64,000 nt of DNA from RPRB01 sp035519675 (GTDB lineage Bacteria > Myxococcota > Myxococcia > Myxococcales > Myxococcaceae), in NCBI GenBank assembly GCA_035519675.1, contig DATIWB010000020.1:24385-88384 (forward strand), written 5' to 3'. Shown here one piece after another: positions 35,575 to 44,702 of the stretch. The notes beneath the pieces were generated by a model. The model was not told the DNA's origin, made no database searches, and was given only the letters and a program-made list of their open reading frames with translations. The position numbers and the translations under genes were made by a program. Positions within the stretch are counted from its first letter, which is position 1, and every line of letters begins with the position of its first letter.

Positions 35575-37322
35575 ATTTCGGGCTGCGCGGCGAGGAAGCG
35601 CTCGCGCTCGGGGCCTTCGGGCAGCTCGGCGGCGAGCGAGGCGAACAGCTCCCACGGAGTGTTGGCGCTGCGCGCCGCCCGCTTCACCAGCGCGCGAGCC
35701 ACGGGGCCCAGCGCGACCGAGAGCGCCTGCTCGGCCCGGTGCAGATCGTCCTCGACCAGCGCGCGGGCCCGGGGGGCTGGCTCCACCACCGGGGTCGGCC
35801 GCGAGGGTGAACCCCGCGGCGGGCCGGGCTGGACCGGCATCGGCCGCGAGGGCGAGCCCCGGGGCATCGGCGACGGCGGGTGCTCCGCCACCGGGGTCGG
35901 CCGGGAGGGCGAGGCCCGGGGCATCGGCGAGGGTGGATGCTCCGCCACCGGGGTGGGCCGCGACGGTGAGCCCCGCGGCGGGACAGGCGCAGGGCCCGGC
36001 ACGGCCGGACGGGCCTGGGTCGCACCGGGCCGGGCCTGGGTGGCAGGCCTGGCCGCTGGCCGCGCCTGGGTGCGGGTGCGGAGGTGGCCAGGGTCCGAGA
36101 GTGTGCGGAGGAAGTCCTCGCGCGAGACGTGGTCCGGGATGGAGCCGGACAGGGTCTGGCACGCCGTGCCCCAGTCCGGCGCCTCCCGGGCCACCCGGTC
36201 CACCATCACCCGGGCGATGGGGCCGAGGTGCGGGGCGAGCGCGGCCTCGAGCACCGCCCGCTGCTCGGCGGTCAGCCCGGCCGTCCCGCCCCCCCGGGCG
36301 GCCAGCATCCGCGACGGCGGGTGCTGCGGCGGCATGGGCGTCAGCGGTGCGCCCGGGCTGTGGGCCGCACCGGGCGTATAGGGCGCACCAGGGGTGTACG
36401 GCGCACCGGGCGTGTAGGGGGGCCCCGGGGTCGCCGGGGTGCCGCCGACCGCGCGCGAGCGGCGGATCCACGAGCGGGCGAAGTCCTCGAACTTCCGCCG
36501 ATCGTCCCCGTTCTCGATCGACTCGGCGAGCTCCGCCACCAGAGCCCGCGGGTCCTGGGTGGCACGCGCGGCCCGGCGCACCAGGGTGTGGGCGAGCGGG
36601 CCGATGGCCCTCGCCAGGAACGCGCCGAGCTCCTCCAGCGCCCCGGCCACCCAGCCTCCGGTGACGATGACCGGCGCGGCAGCCGGGGCCGGAGCGGGCG
36701 GAGGAGGCGCCTCGACCGGCGTCACCAGCGGGATGGGCTGCAGAACCGGAGGCGCGGCGGCGACGAGGCCAGGGGGAGGGGTGCGGCCGGCCGGCCAGGT
36801 GACCTCCACCTCGCGCTCGGGCTGGGAGCCGAGCTCGTAGACGTCGATCTCCTTGCCCTCGGCGGTGCGCCGCCGGCCGAGCGGATGGAGGAGCGCCTTG
36901 TGCTCGGCGCTGAGCGACGACACCACCTCGAAGAACGAGCGGCTGGCGATGATCTGCCCCGGCGTGGCCACCGAGGCCAGCTGCGCGCCCACGGTCGCCC
37001 CCTCCCCCTGGGCGACGCCCTCGACGATGCGCACCGGCCCCAGGTGGATGGACATCCGCGCACCGAAGTTGGTCCGGGTCGCCGCCTCGTGCTCCAGCGC
37101 GTCCCGCAGCCCCAGCGCGACGAAGAGGCCGTCCTCGGGGTCTCCGGGGAAGACCATCACCAGGCCGCGGGGATGGGGGACGGTGAGGACTTCCTCGGCC
37201 TCGAGGTGGCCCACTGCGCGCGCGGCTGCCTCCCGCACGCAGTCCAGCGCGTCCGGGCGAGGGTCGAGGACATCGAGGAACACCAGGGTTCCGACGAACG
37301 TCCTGTGCCCGTGATCGCTCAT
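35571..37322 (-). CDS. class III cyclase-like protein with three helical repeat domains
   Basis: Residues 1-165 read like a class III nucleotide cyclase fold: RTFVGTLVFLDVL, SIHLGPVRIVEG, GATVGAQLASVATPGQIIASRSFFEVV. The metal-binding Asp residues of active cyclases are not obvious, so it may be a non-catalytic sensor. Three units at about 225-285, 351-408 and 523-580 share the pattern LGPxAxxLVxRAA and a following helix ending in an RxxFL or RRKF phrase. Low-complexity linkers lie between them, with PGAPYT repeats (299-325) and a 19-residue Pro/Ser repeat (450-515). The next gene is a Ser/Thr kinase. I cannot assign a function. Confidence 0.75.
   Translation of the reverse strand: MSDHGHRTFVGTLVFLDVLDPRPDALDCVREAAARAVGHLEAEEVLTVPHPRGLVMVFPGDPEDGLFVALGLRDALEHEAATRTNFGARMSIHLGPVRIVEGVAQGEGATVGAQLASVATPGQIIASRSFFEVVSSLSAEHKALLHPLGRRRTAEGKEIDVYELGSQPEREVEVTWPAGRTPPPGLVAAAPPVLQPIPLVTPVEAPPPPAPAPAAAPVIVTGGWVAGALEELGAFLARAIGPLAHTLVRRAARATQDPRALVAELAESIENGDDRRKFEDFARSWIRRSRAVGGTPATPGPPYTPGAPYTPGAPYTPGAAHSPGAPLTPMPPQHPPSRMLAARGGGTAGLTAEQRAVLEAALAPHLGPIARVMVDRVAREAPDWGTACQTLSGSIPDHVSREDFLRTLSDPGHLRTRTQARPAARPATQARPGATQARPAVPGPAPVPPRGSPSRPTPVAEHPPSPMPRASPSRPTPVAEHPPSPMPRGSPSRPMPVQPGPPRGSPSRPTPVVEPAPRARALVEDDLHRAEQALSVALGPVARALVKRAARSANTPWELFASLAAELPEGPERERFLAAQPEI
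35775..35978 (-). repeat. coding tandem repeat, Pro/Ser linker
   Basis: This segment encodes residues about 450-515 of the cyclase-like protein. A unit of the form GSPSRPTPVAEHPPSPMP is nearly repeated, followed by two degenerate copies. Slippage or recombination could change copy number. Confidence 0.75.
36348..36428 (-). repeat. coding tandem repeat, PGAPYT units
   Basis: This stretch encodes residues 299-325 of the cyclase-like protein, where PGAPYT or close variants occur four to five times in a row. The DNA repeats at 18-base spacing. Confidence 0.75.
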
Positions 37323-37356
37323 TCCACTCCGGAGTCGGGAGGCGCCCCGGGCGATT

Positions 37357-38226
37357 CTACTCCAACAGCTTCATCGCCTTCTCCAGGCTCCTCCGGAGGC
37401 GGTTGAACGACGTTGCCAGAACGCCGATCTCGTCACGGCTGCCCACCGAGAACTCCGGGACGTCGAAGTTGCCGGTGCTCACCTCGTCGGCCGCCCTGGA
37501 CATGCGGACGATGGGCCGGATGACCAGGAACGAGAGGACCACGTTGAGCACGATGAAGGCGAGGAGGAACACCCCGACCAGCGAGGTCATGAAGGTCCGG
37601 AAGGCCTGGTCTGCCTTGGCGAGGGGGACCGACATCGGAACCGAGATGATCTGCGCGCCCACCGTCTCGCCCAGCTTCCAGCCGAATCCGTTCGCCGGCC
37701 CGTAGTGGGCGACCATGGACTTGGGCGCCGTGTCCGGCGTGTCGTGACATGGCAGACACCCGGGGTCGGAGATCTTCAGCGGCTTGGCGAGGTACAGCGC
37801 CCTGCCGGTGGGCGTGTCGCGGGTGCCGCGGATCTCCGTCCGGGCGCCGTCGTTGCGGAACTGCTGAACGATGTCTGCCTCCCACTCCACCGCGCGATCC
37901 CGCGGGTTGGTGGGGTTGAGGGTGGCCTCCTTGTAGGTGTACTCGGGGTGCTGCTGGCGGAGCGTGTTGAACATCTCCGTTGCGGCATACGCCGGCACCG
38001 ACTGGGGCAGGAAGGCCCGCATCAGCTGCAGCTCCAGCTGCGGCTTCACCTGCTTGGAGGTGTACCCGCGAACGGCGAGGGCCGCGCCCATCATCAGCTC
38101 GGCGTTGCGGGTCACCTCCTCCTGCGCGTTGGCCTCCAGGATCCGCTTGGACACGTAGCCGGAGGCCGCGAGCCCGAGCGCGAACACCAGGATGAGCACC
38201 AGGTTGAACTTGAGTCGCAGCCCCAT
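37357..38226 (-). CDS. haem-binding HAMP sensor protein (DUF3365/Tll0287-like), no output domain
   Basis: The 289-residue protein has a membrane segment near residues 8-25, a periplasmic DUF3365/Tll0287-like sensor of about 165 residues containing one CLPCH haem-c motif at 157-161, a second membrane segment near 210-240 and a HAMP domain ending at the last residues. Proteins with this sensor normally carry a kinase, methyl-accepting or other output domain after HAMP; here the protein stops there. It is either a truncated gene or a partner that signals through another protein. Redox or gas sensing is inferred from the haem. Confidence 0.82.
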   Translation of the reverse strand: MGLRLKFNLVLILVFALGLAASGYVSKRILEANAQEEVTRNAELMMGAALAVRGYTSKQVKPQLELQLMRAFLPQSVPAYAATEMFNTLRQQHPEYTYKEATLNPTNPRDRAVEWEADIVQQFRNDGARTEIRGTRDTPTGRALYLAKPLKISDPGCLPCHDTPDTAPKSMVAHYGPANGFGWKLGETVGAQIISVPMSVPLAKADQAFRTFMTSLVGVFLLAFIVLNVVLSFLVIRPIVRMSRAADEVSTGNFDVPEFSVGSRDEIGVLATSFNRLRRSLEKAMKLLE

Positions 38227-38242
38227 GTGAGGACGTCCTCCG

Positions 38243-38716
38243 TCAGCGACAGCTCGCCTGCATCTCGTCCCACCCCTTGGTGAAGCCCAGCAGGCTCAGC
38301 ACCACGGCGTGGGTGCCCGTCTCGGGCCAGGTGGGCCAGAACCGCAGCGTCACCTGGGCCTTCAGCCCGGCCTTGAACTGCGCAATCAGGGCGTCCACCC
38401 CGGGCCCCTTGAAGACCACCGCCTTCGCGCCGTCGAGCCCGCTCGCCTTCACCGGCTCCTTCTTGTCGACCTGGATCGCCAGGTCTCCCTTGCTGTCGTC
38501 GAAGGTCGACTCGCTGACCACGCGGATCTCGGTCGGGGTGACGCGAACCTGGGCGCTGACGGTCTGGTAGCCATCGCTGAGCGAGGCCTTCTCCGAATCC
38601 AGGCGGCATCCTCCGCCCTGGACCTTGGTGAGCGTCCAGGCGTCCTTTTCCGCGGGAGCTGCACCCACGAGGCCGAAGCTCAGCGCTGGAATCCACCACC
38701 ACATGCTCGAACGCAT
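38243..38716 (-). CDS. secreted protein, unknown
   Basis: The ATG at 38716 gives 157 residues with a Sec signal (MWWWIPALSFGLVGAAPA). The mature part has alternating hydrophobic strands and a late Cys, with no named domain. The frame from 38890 lacks a signal peptide and is not preferred. It is upstream of the haem sensor by 16 bases, so the two are probably co-transcribed and may work together. Confidence 0.75.
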   Translation of the reverse strand: MRSSMWWWIPALSFGLVGAAPAEKDAWTLTKVQGGGCRLDSEKASLSDGYQTVSAQVRVTPTEIRVVSESTFDDSKGDLAIQVDKKEPVKASGLDGAKAVVFKGPGVDALIAQFKAGLKAQVTLRFWPTWPETGTHAVVLSLLGFTKGWDEMQASCR

Positions 38717-38991
38717 CCGTCCTGCTCCCCCAAGAGCGCCGGCCGACCGCACGACAGCTGAACGACATGTCGGTTCTGGGCCCTGGTCCACGCCGGATTG
38801 GCGACGGACTCTAGGCGCCGGCCACGGGGGGCGTCCATGGGCAGCACACGCCGCGAGCACGGTCCGGCTTGCAGGGGAGAACCGGTGCAACGCTCGAGCA
38901 GGCTGGTGTCATCTCCACCCTGGCCTGTAGCACCACCGGGCAGCCCCGGGGCCCCTGGGGCAACTCCGCCACCGGTGGAACGGGCGACCCC

Positions 38992-40071
38992 TCACAGCCC
39001 GAGTAGCGTCCGGATGCGGCTGGCGACCGCCGGCAGGTCCCCGGGGGCCTTGACCGGCTCGAACCGGGTGATGGCCGGGTCCCCGCGCGGCACCTCGATG
39101 AAGCGCACCGGCAGCAGCGGCGTGCCGTCCGGCCGCCGGAGGCTCGAGGCCTCGGCGGTCACCTGCTCGAACTGGATGACCGGCGCGCCATCGGCCGACT
39201 TCCGGACTGCGCGGAAGGGGACCGGGATGGGGGCCTCGAGCAGCGGCGCGAGTCGGAAGGTGATGTTGTTGGTGGAGATGGTGTCGTGGGCCGCCGGGTC
39301 CACCTTCTCCACCAGCTGGAGCTGACCGCCGACCCGGACCGGTGCCGCCCCGACGTCGAGCTTGCCGTCCGGGGCGCGCCGCGGCGTGACCTCCACCGTC
39401 ATCGCCCTGCCGCCCTCGGCGTGGAGGCCGAGCACCGCCGGATCCAGGGTGGCGGCGAGGTTGTCCACGTTGGAGAAGTAGACGTGCTCCACGCCGAGGT
39501 TTCGGAGCCGCTCCCCGACGCCACTCGCCCGGAGCGCCCGGAACACGTCGCCGTGGCCGCTCGGGGCGAGCGAGGGTGCCCCCGAGGCGTCCCGGGCGAT
39601 GGTCCCCTCCGGGGTGAGCCGCGGCAGATGGCCTTGCCCGAAGAGGAACAGGGGCAGCCAGGTGGGATGGGTGGCGAGGTGCTCGCGGATTCTCTCCTCG
39701 GTGAGGAAGGACGTCATCAGCGCCACCGGCACCGGTCGCCGGACCCCCTCGGATGCGCGCTCGAGGTCGAGCAGCTTGAGGTCCAGAAACGTCCGTCCCT
39801 CCACCACCGGGATCAGCGCCTTCACCGCGCCGCCGAAGCGCGTTCCGGCGCCCCCGGCGACGACCAGCGCGGCCACCTTCCCCGCTCGGAGCAAGGCCTC
39901 GCCGATGCCCGCCAGCCGGGCGTGCTCCGGGGTGCCCCGCGGCGGGAGCGGGGTGAGGTCCCCCGGCCGGAGCGGCTCGAGCGTGCCTGGCGGCGGGGCC
40001 TCCACCACCTCGCCGCGCTTCCAGGCCTCGACCAGCTCCCGGAACAGCGCCTCGTCGTACGGCGGGCTCAT
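38992..40071 (-). CDS. UDP-sugar pyrophosphorylase family (UDPGP) nucleotidyltransferase
   Basis: The ATG at 40071 gives 359 residues. The nucleotide-binding loop VVAGGAGTRFGG lies near residue 70, and HGDVFRALRASGVGERLRNLGVEHVYFSNVDNL and ISTNNITFRL match the UDPGP family (UTP-glucose-1-phosphate or UDP-GlcNAc pyrophosphorylase). It would make a UDP-sugar from UTP and sugar-1-phosphate. The start overlaps the treZ stop by four bases, so the two are one operon. Substrate is not fixed by sequence. Confidence 0.85.
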   Translation of the reverse strand: MSPPYDEALFRELVEAWKRGEVVEAPPPGTLEPLRPGDLTPLPPRGTPEHARLAGIGEALLRAGKVAALVVAGGAGTRFGGAVKALIPVVEGRTFLDLKLLDLERASEGVRRPVPVALMTSFLTEERIREHLATHPTWLPLFLFGQGHLPRLTPEGTIARDASGAPSLAPSGHGDVFRALRASGVGERLRNLGVEHVYFSNVDNLAATLDPAVLGLHAEGGRAMTVEVTPRRAPDGKLDVGAAPVRVGGQLQLVEKVDPAAHDTISTNNITFRLAPLLEAPIPVPFRAVRKSADGAPVIQFEQVTAEASSLRRPDGTPLLPVRFIEVPRGDPAITRFEPVKAPGDLPAVASRIRTLLGL

Positions 40072-41705
40072 CCTGGCAAGACCTCCCAGCCCCAGCCGGG
40101 GAGGCCGAGCGCGGGCTCGGGCCCGAGGTTCACGGTGACGGTCAGCCCGGAGCGCTCGAGGCGGTACGCCCTGCCCTCGCGGCGGACCCGCGGCCACTCC
40201 GCCCCGATGCGGTCCCGGTGCTGGCGCCGGATGGCGAGCATCCGCCGGTGGTGCTCGCGCAGCACACCGTCGCCCTGCGGCGCAGGGCGCGAGCGCTGGA
40301 ACGTGGCCGCGTCCTGAGGATCCGGCACCTCGGCCGCCTCGGCGATGAACTCCCCTCGCCGGCCCTCCGACACCGCCCGGGCGAGCCCGGCGTCGGTGTG
40401 GCTGGTGAAGTAGAGGAAGGGCCGGGTCTCGCCGTGCTCCTCGCCCATGAAGAGGAGCGGGAGCCCGGGGCCGAGCAGCAGCAGCGTCGCCAGCGGCTCG
40501 AGCGCCTCGCGGGGGACCAGGCTCGCCAGCCGCTCGCCGGTGGGCCGGTTGCCGACCTGGTCGTGGTTCTGCAGGCAGGTGACGAACTGCCGCGGCAGGA
40601 GCCCCGCGGTGCCGGTCCCGTGCGGCCTCCCCCGGAAGCGCGAGCGCTGGCCCCGGTAGACGAAGCCCTGCTCGAGCGCGGTGGCCAGCTGCTGGGGCTC
40701 GCCGAAGTCCGCGTAGAACGCGCTGCGCTCGCCGGTGAGCAGGGCATGGACCGCGTGGTGGAAGTCGTCGGCCCAGGCGGCGTCGCACCCCCAGCCGCCG
40801 GGCGGCGGGTCCACCACCTTCCGGTCGTTGAGGTCGCTCTCGGCGATGACCCGGGCCCGGCCCCTCGAGGCCGCATGGACCGCGCCCACGATGTCCGTCA
40901 CCAGGTGAACCGGGCTGTCGTCGACGATGGCGTGGACCGCATCGAGCCGGAGCGCATCCACGTGGAAGTCCTCCACCCAGGACCGGGCCGCCTGCACCAT
41001 GTACGCGCGCACCGGCTGGGAGTCCGGCCCGTCGTAGTTCATCCCGTCGCCCCAGGGCGAGCGGTGCCGCGAGGTGGTGTAAGGACCGAACTCGCCCAGG
41101 TAGTTCCCCTCGGGACCGAGGTGGTTGTAGACCACGTCCAGGCAGACACCCAGGCCGAGCGCGTGCGCCCGGTCCACGAAGCGCTGCAGCGCCGCGGGCC
41201 CGCCGTAGGCCCCATGCACCGCGTGGAGCAGGACCCCGTCGTAGCCCCAGTTCCGCGCGCCGCCGAAGGGCTGCACCGGCATCAGCTCCACGCAGGTGAT
41301 GCCCAGGTCCACCAGCTCGGGCAAGCGCCCGGCCGCCGCGTCGAGCGTCCCCGCCTCGGTGAAGGTGCCCAGGTGAAGCTCGTAGAAGACCAGCGCCTCG
41401 GGCGGGACACCGGTCCAGCCCCCGTCGGTCCACCGGAACTCTCCCGGATGGAAGATGGCCGACGGCCCGTGCACCTCGGCCACCTGGGCCCGGGCGGCGG
41501 GGTCCGGTCGCACGCGCCCGTCGGGGAAGACCAGCGCGTAGGGCGATCCGGAGGGCAGCGAGGGCAGGTCCACCGTCCACCACCCCTCGGCGGCTCGGGT
41601 GAGGGGCCGTCGCCCACCTGCCACCTCCACCTCGAGGTGCTCGGCGCGTGGCGCCCACACCGCCAGCCGCAGCCCGTCTCCGTGCCTCGACACTCCATGA
41701 CGCAT
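40068..41705 (-). CDS. treZ: malto-oligosyltrehalose trehalohydrolase
   Basis: The 545-residue protein has the TreZ layout: N-terminal CBM48-like domain, then a GH13 barrel with WGYDGVLLHAVHGAYGG, CLDVVYNHLGPEGNY, DALRLDAVHAIVDD (nucleophile Asp), VIAESDLND (acid/base Glu) and LQNHDQVGNRP. It releases trehalose from maltooligosyl-trehalose. TreY, which makes that substrate, is not in the window. Divergent from the gene at 41830. Confidence 0.94.
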   Translation of the reverse strand: MRHGVSRHGDGLRLAVWAPRAEHLEVEVAGGRRPLTRAAEGWWTVDLPSLPSGSPYALVFPDGRVRPDPAARAQVAEVHGPSAIFHPGEFRWTDGGWTGVPPEALVFYELHLGTFTEAGTLDAAAGRLPELVDLGITCVELMPVQPFGGARNWGYDGVLLHAVHGAYGGPAALQRFVDRAHALGLGVCLDVVYNHLGPEGNYLGEFGPYTTSRHRSPWGDGMNYDGPDSQPVRAYMVQAARSWVEDFHVDALRLDAVHAIVDDSPVHLVTDIVGAVHAASRGRARVIAESDLNDRKVVDPPPGGWGCDAAWADDFHHAVHALLTGERSAFYADFGEPQQLATALEQGFVYRGQRSRFRGRPHGTGTAGLLPRQFVTCLQNHDQVGNRPTGERLASLVPREALEPLATLLLLGPGLPLLFMGEEHGETRPFLYFTSHTDAGLARAVSEGRRGEFIAEAAEVPDPQDAATFQRSRPAPQGDGVLREHHRRMLAIRRQHRDRIGAEWPRVRREGRAYRLERSGLTVTVNLGPEPALGLPGWGWEVLPG

Positions 41706-41829
41706 GGCGGAGAGAGCTAGTCACGCTCGGCGCGGATGCAGTCAAGACGTGTCGCACGAGCGTCGGGCAGCGGACGGGCAGCGGACGTCAACTCCCCAGC
41801 CGCGGCCCCCGTGCACACCGTGGCTCTCG

Positions 41830-42150
41830 ATGCACCCTGTCCGGACCCTGGTCCTGCTCGCGGCCTTGCTCCCCTCCGCCTCCGCCCGCGCGGTCCCGCG
41901 GAGCCAGTCAGGGCCCAGGCCGGCGCTCGAGGTCAAGGCCGAAAACCGGGGCACGCCACGGGCCGACCCCGGCGCCTGCGTGGCGCACGCCCTCCGCGAC
42001 CTCCCTGCGCCCGTGGAGCGCCCCCGTGCTGACGCGCTCCTCACCCGCTGGCTCGAGGGGGTGGGCCAGCCCGGACCTGACGGGTCGCCGAGGCTGGTGC
42101 TGGTGATGGTGCGCGGCGGGCTCGGACTGGCCTGGGCGCGACGCTGGTGA
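41830..42150 (+). CDS. possible small secreted protein
   Basis: The ATG at 41830 gives 106 residues with a signal-like start (VRTLVLLAALLPSASARA). The rest has no recognisable domain. A frame from 41704 would extend into the treZ side and is less likely. Coding nature is uncertain; codon use is compatible but the gene is short. Confidence 0.35.
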   Translation: MHPVRTLVLLAALLPSASARAVPRSQSGPRPALEVKAENRGTPRADPGACVAHALRDLPAPVERPRADALLTRWLEGVGQPGPDGSPRLVLVMVRGGLGLAWARRW

Positions 42151-42264
42151 GCCGCGGTGCGACGAGGTGGGCCGATGACGGCTCACCCCGGCAGGCAAAG
42201 ACGGAGCCCGGACGGGCGTTCGCTTCCGCCGGCGCTAAGCTGCCGTTCCGTTCCCGGTCCAGGA

Positions 42265-42732
42265 ATGTCCCTCCCCGCCCCCTCGAGCCCTCCCACGACC
42301 CCCGCCTTCCGCGTACGGCTCGCGCGCCGGGGCGACGGCGAGCAGCTCGGTCTGCTCCTCGCCGAGCTCGGCCACACCGGCGCGGGCGACACCGGCACCG
42401 TGCACTGGGTGCTGAGCCATCCGGAGATCGAGGTCCACGTGGCCGCCGACGGCAGCGATCGCCCGCTCGGGGTGCTCTCGTTCTCCCACCGGCCTCAGCT
42501 CCGGCTGAGCGGGCGCATCGCCACCATCGACGAGCTGGTGGTGCTCCCCGGCGCCCGGCGCCAGGGCCTCGGGCGAGCACTGGTCCAGCGCGCGCTGGAG
42601 CGGGCCCGGGTGCTGAGCGTGAAGCGGGTGGAGCTGCAGCTGCCGAGCGTGCCCACCGAGGCCACCTACCGCTTCTGCGAAGCGATGGGCTTCCGGGACG
42701 CCGAGCGCGGCGTGGTCACCCGGGCGCCTTGA
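42265..42732 (+). CDS. GNAT acetyltransferase
   Basis: The ATG at 42265 gives 155 residues. The acetyl-CoA loop is VVLPGARRQGLGRALVQRALERAR (Q/RxxGxG/A), with ELQLPSVPTEATYRFCEAMGF at the end, a typical GNAT tail. The 3' end overlaps the convergent PilZ gene by 17 bases. Substrate is unknown. Confidence 0.88.
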   Translation: MSLPAPSSPPTTPAFRVRLARRGDGEQLGLLLAELGHTGAGDTGTVHWVLSHPEIEVHVAADGSDRPLGVLSFSHRPQLRLSGRIATIDELVVLPGARRQGLGRALVQRALERARVLSVKRVELQLPSVPTEATYRFCEAMGFRDAERGVVTRAP

Positions 42733-43090
42733 GCGTCCAGGCGCCGGGGAGCGTCGTTGGCCCCAGCCGGTGGACCAGCGCTCCGAGCCGCTCCCTGGCC
42801 GCGGTCTCCACCTCGCGGAAGCGCACCCCGATGGCCTGCTCGCGTCCGCGCGCCCAGGCCACCACCCCCTCCAGCTCGAAGCGCTCCTCCTCCACCAGCA
42901 GCACCAGCTGGAGCGCGTGGCCCACCGGGTAGCTGCGCTCGGTCTTCAGACAGATGCCGCCCACCGAGAAGTTGACCGCGTAGGAACGGAGCGCCTCGGC
43001 GGCCGCCGCCGCGTCTCGGAAGTGGACCTCGATCCTCACCGGGATGCGGTCCTCTGCCCGCCGCTCCTCGCCCTCGTGGGGAGTGTCCAT
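42716..43090 (-). CDS. PilZ-domain cyclic di-GMP binding protein
   Basis: The 124-residue protein has the PilZ RxxxR motif (Arg11 and Arg15 in RRAEDR) and the DxSxxG-type motif as NFSVGG (Asn40, Ser42, Gly45), followed by a compact beta-barrel. Both c-di-GMP contact motifs look intact. A single-domain PilZ often acts as a c-di-GMP adaptor. Tail-to-tail overlap with the GNAT gene. Confidence 0.9.
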   Translation of the reverse strand: MDTPHEGEERRAEDRIPVRIEVHFRDAAAAAEALRSYAVNFSVGGICLKTERSYPVGHALQLVLLVEEERFELEGVVAWARGREQAIGVRFREVETAARERLGALVHRLGPTTLPGAWTLKAPG

Positions 43091-43133
43091 CCGTCCGGGG
43101 GCCGGACGAGCGCGTCCGCCCTGGGCCTGGTGT

Positions 43134-44702
43134 CTACCGGAAGCGCGGGTCGATGGCCAGATAGGCCGCGGCCCGGAGCGACTTCCGGTGCAGCTCTCTG
43201 GGGTGCCGGAGCACGTTGAGCAGCAGCTTCCGGCCGAAGACCCGGCGGAAGAGCCCCGCCTCGTGCGTGGCGTCCCACAGCTCGAGGTCCAGCGGGCTCC
43301 GGGCCCGGAGCTTCACCAGCACCGCGTTGGGCAGCAGCCTCGCCTGGAGCCGGACGATGCTCTGGCGGTGGCTCCGGTCGAGCGAGTCCGCCACCCGGAG
43401 GAGCGTGGCGAGCTTGCGCACCACCCGGACCTCGCCCGGGCCAAGGCCCTCCATCCCCGAGTGGCTGGGGTCCGGAGGGCTCCGGCGGTGGTAGCGCGCG
43501 ATGCGGGCGACCAGCTCGCGCTCCCGCTCGCGCAGCCCGGGAATCTCCGCGTTGACGATGAGGTAGTAGCTGTGGCGGTGGTGCTTCTGGTAGCTGACCG
43601 CGTTGCCGACGTCGTGGAGCAGCCCCGCGACCTCGAGCAGCGGGCGGGCCGACGCCGGCAGGTTGTGCAGGGGCGCCAGGTCGTCGAAGAGCTGCAGAGC
43701 CAGCCGCGTCACCTGGGTGGCGTGGGCCTCGTCGAAGTGGAACCGCCGGCCCACCACCAGCGCCGCCTCGTGCAGGCTGTGGTCCTCTCCGGCGTCCTTG
43801 CGCCGGATGAGGTCCACCAGGATCCCCTCGCGCAGCCCCCGCTGCACCGCGGTGACCGACTCCAGCCCCAGGTGCTTCACCAGCTGCTCGAGGATCACCG
43901 CCCCGGCGCAGACGATCTCCGCCCGCCGCGCGTCGAAGCGCTTGCGCCGCTGGGCCGGTGACATCTCCACCAGGTCCTCCACCACCTGGGAGATCTGCCG
44001 GGCGGTGGCATGCGCGGCGCCGTCCGAGGCGGCGTAGCCCACCACCGCGCCGATGGTGCCGGAGCTGCCGAGCGCGGCCCGGGGGGCGCCGGCGATGCGG
44101 GCTGGCAACCCCTCGGTGAGGGCCTCGGAGACGTAGCCGCGCATGAGCTTGAGCTGCTTGTTGCTCATGCCCTTCGAGGTCCCGAACAGCTCGGTGAGCC
44201 GGACCGCGCCGAGCCCCACGGTCCACATCGCGTTGGGGGTATCCCCCAGGGCGGAGGCGACCTCGGTCGAGCCGCCGCCGATGTCGATGCACAGCGAGCG
44301 AGCGCTGGGCGGCTTCCCCCAGAGGACCCCCATGCTGATGAGCCGGGCCTCCTCCATGCCGGAGATCACCTCCAGCCGGAGTCCCGCCTCCTCGCGGGCC
44401 CGGCGGACGATCTCGTCCCGGTTCTTCGCCTCCCGGACCGCGCTGGTGGCGACCGCGCGGACCTGGGCGTGGTAGCGCCGGCAGAGCGCCCCGTAGCGGC
44501 GGAGGGTGGAGAGCAGCCGGTCGGCGACCTCGCGGGGAATGACCCCGGTCTTGAACACCCCCTCGCCGGGGCGGACCGGATCTCGCTCCTGGTGCAGAAG
44601 CTCCAGCGAGCCGTTCGCCAGCAAGCGCGCGAGCTCCAGCCGCACGGCGTTGGTGCCGACGTCGATGGCGGCCAGCACCGGTTCTTGGACGGGTCGAGTC
44701 AA
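43134..44702 (-). CDS. ppx: exopolyphosphatase/pppGpp phosphohydrolase (Ppx/GppA)
   Basis: The 522-residue protein begins AAIDVGTNAVRLELARL and has RAVATSAVREAKN, EEARLISMGVLWG and LCIDIGGGSTEV, the sugar-kinase-like fold of Ppx/GppA. The C-terminal half has an HD-type region with VAGLLHDVGNAVSYQKHHRHSYYLI. Enzymes of this family cut polyphosphate or pppGpp. It is divergent from ppk1, sharing about 130 bases of upstream sequence, so polyphosphate synthesis and breakdown are likely regulated together. Confidence 0.93.
   Translation of the reverse strand: MTRPVQEPVLAAIDVGTNAVRLELARLLANGSLELLHQERDPVRPGEGVFKTGVIPREVADRLLSTLRRYGALCRRYHAQVRAVATSAVREAKNRDEIVRRAREEAGLRLEVISGMEEARLISMGVLWGKPPSARSLCIDIGGGSTEVASALGDTPNAMWTVGLGAVRLTELFGTSKGMSNKQLKLMRGYVSEALTEGLPARIAGAPRAALGSSGTIGAVVGYAASDGAAHATARQISQVVEDLVEMSPAQRRKRFDARRAEIVCAGAVILEQLVKHLGLESVTAVQRGLREGILVDLIRRKDAGEDHSLHEAALVVGRRFHFDEAHATQVTRLALQLFDDLAPLHNLPASARPLLEVAGLLHDVGNAVSYQKHHRHSYYLIVNAEIPGLRERERELVARIARYHRRSPPDPSHSGMEGLGPGEVRVVRKLATLLRVADSLDRSHRQSIVRLQARLLPNAVLVKLRARSPLDLELWDATHEAGLFRRVFGRKLLLNVLRHPRELHRKSLRAAAYLAIDPRFR

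Noticed and set aside
38717..38991. possible riboswitch or small gene upstream of the secreted protein
   Set aside because: No conserved fold or convincing frame was seen in this 275-base gap.
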